DNA of 64,000 nt from the NCBI GenBank assembly GCA_947652605.1, contig OX393576.1, positions 61,728,966-61,792,965 of the forward strand, read 5' to 3'. The notes under the pieces are model-generated. The model was given only the letters and a program-made list of their open reading frames with translations, searched no databases and was not told the origin of the DNA. Each line of letters begins with the position of its first letter. Position 1 is the stretch's first letter. Below, one piece after another: positions 60,341 through 64,000 of the stretch. The stretch is from Elmis aenea (taxonomy: Eukaryota > Arthropoda > Insecta > Coleoptera > Elmidae). The translations under genes were made by a program, and so were the position numbers.

Positions 60341-60349
60341 ATCGATATA

Positions 60350-61380
60350 GCACAAAATTAAAAATTATGAAAAGTTCAGTTTCATTGGCTTGAGAAACTT
60401 TTGTTTAGTTTTGCTTTGCCCTTTTATGAAAATTCAAAATCTTAGTATGTTTTAAATCGATATTAACACGTTTAGATACATAATTTTTACAATATCGAAT
60501 TAAGATGGATACATTGATGGCTGTAATAATTTACCATCAATTACTACCTATCAAAGTTTGTTGTTACGTTGTTTTTTTTGCAATCGTGGCGAATTTAAAT
60601 CAAAACACAATTACCATTATGGAAAAAAATTGGTGCAACGTATTGAATACCTACAATTTTTGTTGCAAATAAACTATAAATACAATATAAGACAGTGTCT
60701 TAATGTTAGAACAGGCAAAACAAGGTGGGAATTTTCATATTTTTTTGCCTGTTTGCGTCGTCCTTAATTCATAATTGAGGCTTGCGCTAACCGTTTTTTT
60801 CGTGTACGTGTTTGCAAAAAAAGTTGAGTGTTTGTTTTGTTACAAATGTAAGGTAAGGAATAATTTTAATGAAGTAGGTATTAATTTTAAATTAACTGAT
60901 TTTGGAAAATGAAAGAAAAGTACTTCTGGAATTTTTTATTTAAAATATATTGCTTTTTATTATGAATTATTTTATTAAGATAATATGAATAATGGCATAC
61001 ATAGACACATTCAAACATACAAAATTAGCATAGTTAGTACGTAAACATAAGTGGTTAATTTGAAAGCAATAGCAAACTCTCTGTCTTTTGGTAAATTGGA
61101 CCGTATTCTTTCATTCGTAGTTTATCGAGGTTTGCCGAAAACTGTAAATTATATTTGGTTCACAGCATTTTCGCGAAATTATGTAGTATTTTAACAAATT
61201 GTGTTTCTGATACCTATAATTTTGGGAGGTAGGTAATTGGAATATCTAACGTTTTAATATAAGGGGGGTTTTATTTATGTAGGTAACAGATTCATCTTTT
61301 ACTTTAATGAAGGTTAAAAAACCCTAATTAATTTTCTTTAAGGTGTCAGTTTATGTTTGCAATTAATACTTTTCTTTAAT
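60350..61380. other. Intergenic DNA, nothing recognised
   Basis: AT-rich. The + strand frame at 60558-60767 has no family features or splice partners. Confidence 0.4.
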
Positions 61381-61957
61381 AGCGTCGTTATTGGAGTAGA
61401 TGCAAGAAATTACAAAAGTTGTATGGTATCGCAAGCTGCATAAATACAAAATTGTTTTCGAATATACCGGGTTTTTAATTTCCGCAGATTGATATGCATC
61501 TCTGTTATTTTAAATACAACGCTCTATATTTTGTACGTTTTTTTTGTAGATAATTTAATTACCAATGAAAAAGTTATCATGCACTTTACCTAAAGTTATT
61601 ATTTCTTAACTTATCAAGATTTTTTTATTCCGAAAGCCGACACAGATTATTTAATAGCATCGTTGTTAGAGTAAATACAAAAATATTTTTTAAACAAATA
61701 TGGTTCGGCATCATGAGCTGCATATTAATCAATAATTTTTAAATCTACCGAGTGCATTTGATCCGCGGAACAGTATGCACATTTCTTATTTTAAATGTTT
61801 AACAATGCACTGTACGTTTTTTTTGTAAACAATTTAATTACCTCTAAGAAAGACTAAGCATGTTCTGTTATTATTTCTCGAGTTATTACGATTTATCTAT
61901 ATTTTTTTTAAAAAACAGAGCCGACGCAAATGCTTTATTGGCGTCGTTATTAAATTA

Positions 61958-63149
61958 AAGGGTGACAAATTAAGAATGACCCAATTTTAATTAGCAATTA
62001 TTATAAAACGAAATCAGTTAGAAACTAAATTTTTATCGCACATTAAAAAATAAAATGTCAAGATTTATAACAGCCTAGTTTAAAACGTACAGGTACAGAT
62101 TATATCAATTAGAAAATTAGATGACCTCCGTTTCGTTCGATGCATAACTGAGAGCGATGCAATAATGAGCGCATAACACACTGACACACTTCTGGCTAAA
62201 TTTTTGCAATTGCTTATCGAATGTAGCGTTTTAAGTCGTCCAGGGTTTCTGGTCGATTCCGGCACACTTAAGATTTAACATGACCCACAAGAAATAATCC
62301 AAAGCCGAAAAATCCGGAGAGCGCGGAGACCACAGACGATCCGGAAAGATCCCTCTCAAAACTCCCATAGACAAATTGGATACATGAGAGACCTTGCACC
62401 GTCTTGCTGATACCATATATCATATATCGTCTATTGGTAGCCGGAGTTGGCCTATGGCACTCTGTTTAAGAACGTTTGTTATATTCATTATTAACAGCTA
62501 CTGTATTTCCCATCTGATCTTCAAAAACATATGGGCCCAATGTTCCAGCTGAGCATATTCCGCGCCGTACAGTTGCCTTTTGGAAATGTAGTTCTTCTTC
62601 GAATACAACTTGAGGGTTTTCGGCAGACCAATAACGAAAATTCTGTTTATTCCTCTCCCCATGCAATGGGAAAAGGGCCTCGTTGCTCATAATTATGTTG
62701 TTGGCAAAATTATCCCGTCTACCCAAAATCCAACGATTGAATTCCAATCGCGTCTTTCGGTCATTTGGAAAAAGTTTTTGAGCCATTTGTATGGATAAAC
62801 GTGTAAATCTTTCTTCAAAATTGTTCTTACTGACTCACGTGAGATTCCTACTTGTTGAGATAAGCGTCGCTCGGATTGATTAGAATTGCTTCAATTATTG
62901 TCTTGCGACTTGGAGCCATGGGAACTTAATGTTGTCAGAACCATTTCCAAGTCTGAATAATTGATTTGGTTTTAATAAAATGCTCTACACAGAAGATTTT
63001 TCGATCAATCGACCATCGCTCCATTTTCACAAAAATTATAAGTTCGACGGAAGGTGTGACTTGTGTGACAGTTAAAATTATGACGACTAAGTCATTACTT
63101 TTTTTGTTATTAATAATTAAAAATGGGTCACTCTTCATTTGTCACCCTG
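61958..63149 (-). mobile_element. Tc1/mariner-type transposon (1192 bp), inactivated
   Basis: The inverted ends are GGGTGACAAATTAAGAATGA (left, from about 61958) and TCTTCATTTGTCACCCTG (right, ending 63149), next to TA on each side (61956-61957, 63150-63151). It encodes a decayed - strand transposase at about 62920-62195 and sits inside the third unit of a tandem repeat. Confidence 0.85.
62195..62920 (-). pseudogene. IS630/Tc1/mariner transposase, decayed
   Basis: In - strand order: a HTH-like start (MAPSRKTIIEAI, then QQVGISRESVRTILKK), a frame change, MAQKLFPNDRKTRLEFNRWIL, FANNIIMSNEALFPLHGERN, KQNFRYWSAENPQ, GPYVFEDQMGN, a stop, then (new frame) QQDGARSHVSNLSMGVLR and SPDFSALDYFLW. The pattern is the insect Tc1/mariner group with a xSDEAxFxLHG first catalytic motif. 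Here that aspartate is asparagine (MSNEA). With the stop and two frame changes, the protein is inactive. Confidence 0.85.
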
Positions 63150-63261
63150 TAGATACAAAAAAATTTAAATACAAAAGTTGTATAAGTGGTTTTCAAATTT
63201 ATCATATGAAGAGTATCAATTTAATATTTATTTTGTTACAATACTGTTTTTTGGAGTGATG

Positions 63262-64000
63262 TAAAATGTTTTCCATTTACTTAAGTATCACTTCTCAAAA
63301 TATAATTGCTGTTGATTGAAAATGTACCGACCAATTTGCTTAAGACGCTCATCTTACTAAGGGTTTACCAAGATTAGGTTTGCTAAACCTTCCTAGCATT
63401 CAGTGCTGGGGTGGCTTTTGAACTTTTGCAAGTCGGTCACGGACGAGGCATGCTTATATCTCATCCTGTAATTGGAAGATTATCCTGACTAGTCAAACCA
63501 CGCTACATCAAAAATGTACTTGTTGTTTTGCCACGTTTCGGTAATATAGTTATTGTTATGATCACAAGACATACTTTTTGTTAAGTAAATCTATCCACCC
63601 GTTCGGTTTGATTAGCAATTTTACACGGTTCGTTTAGCTTAGTCCTTTGGTTATACGATATTGGATGGTATCAAATGCTATTACTGGCACACAATCGTAT
63701 CTTAACCGGATGAGCTTAAGTAAATATAATACGCCTACTCATAAGCCTGTAGTAATTTTCGTTTGGTTTGCAAATATTGAATTAAAACACTTGGTTCAGC
63801 TTTATAGCAACCGAATGACTTGCCTATATTTGTTAATAAATAAAGAACATCATTACACGTTTATATTATTTTAAATAATGTAGGACCTCAGAACTTACAT
63901 AGTAAATCATATTTTGGTTCCTTTTTTCTCATTCATAACTATGAAAATGGTGCAAGTCCATTTACGGTTCTAAACAAAAATATGAGTTAAGCAATTTCTC
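63262..64000. other. Intergenic DNA to the window edge, nothing recognised
   Basis: No coding exon or repeat pair was supported. The + frame at 63647-63874 has no family features. Confidence 0.35.

Larger units (their letters stand above)
61381..63250. repeat. About 280-bp tandem repeat, three diverged units, last one interrupted
   Basis: Units begin AGCGTCGTTATTGGAGTAGA (61381), AGCATCGTTGTTAGAGTAAA (61656) and GGCGTCGTTATTAAAT (61940), giving spacings of 275 and 284 bp. Shared internal words include GTACGTTTTTTTTGTA, AATTTAATTACC and AAGCCGACRCA. The third unit is split by the transposon at 61958-63149; its continuation (GATACAAAAAAATTTAAATAC, then AAAGTTGTATAAGTGG) resumes at 63152. Confidence 0.7.

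Noticed and set aside
1..64000. tRNA, rRNA and other RNA genes
   Set aside because: No cloverleaf-compatible segment with A and B boxes, and no rRNA-like block, was found by eye on either strand; short degenerate RNAs could have been missed.

Overview
The window is AT-rich eukaryotic DNA from an insect. Evidence: spliced GT-AG genes with introns from about 50 bp to several kb, an insect-type FMR1, and a dense load of insect-type DNA transposons (mariner, hAT, PIF/Harbinger, TA-target palindromic elements) with LINE remnants. A beetle is possible, but order cannot be fixed from the sequence. No bacterial, phage or CRISPR content was seen.

Three host genes can be assembled exon by exon with reading frame kept throughout. 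(1) A secreted lipocalin (apolipoprotein D-like), + strand, 3 exons, 13691-17124, 226 aa. (2) WDR44 (Rab11-binding WD40 protein), - strand, 10 exons, 23117-19338, 1009 aa. (3) FMR1 (fragile X RNA-binding protein), + strand, 12 exons, 23358-42735, 658 aa, with both Agenet/Tudor domains, KH0, KH1, KH2, an RGG box and a conserved C-terminus. WDR44 and FMR1 are head to head, with only 240 bp between their start codons, so they probably share a bidirectional promoter.

Most of the rest is transposon-derived, and many element ends can be read to the base. TA-flanked palindromic elements lie at 4658-5919, 8188-9400, 26466-27432, 29611-31383, 35265-35960, 37403-38611, 40842-42344 and 53080-54046. hAT-type elements with 8-bp target duplications lie at 9480-10619, 17214-17709, 17998-18712, 30023-31041, 45069-47951, 51184-54341, 51520-52316 and 52733-54193. 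A 1271-bp mariner with a broken DD34D transposase is at 48551-49821, a truncated mariner at 26420-28067 and a Tc/mariner-like element at 61958-63149. Nesting is deep: four levels in FMR1 intron 5 around 25.3-28.4 kb, three levels at 29.6-31.4 kb, and five insertions at 51.2-54.3 kb.

Two structures stand out. The hAT element at 45069-47951 has perfect 8-bp target duplications and carries inside it a 196-bp satellite array organised as a three-monomer higher-order repeat. At 57992-60340, a spliced gene of a multi-copy arthropod protein family of unknown function (basic, W-rich, Cys-containing) sits exactly between inverted repeats with a candidate 6-bp target duplication, suggesting that it is carried by, or drives, a DNA transposon whose superfamily I cannot name. 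This is the best candidate here for an undescribed system.
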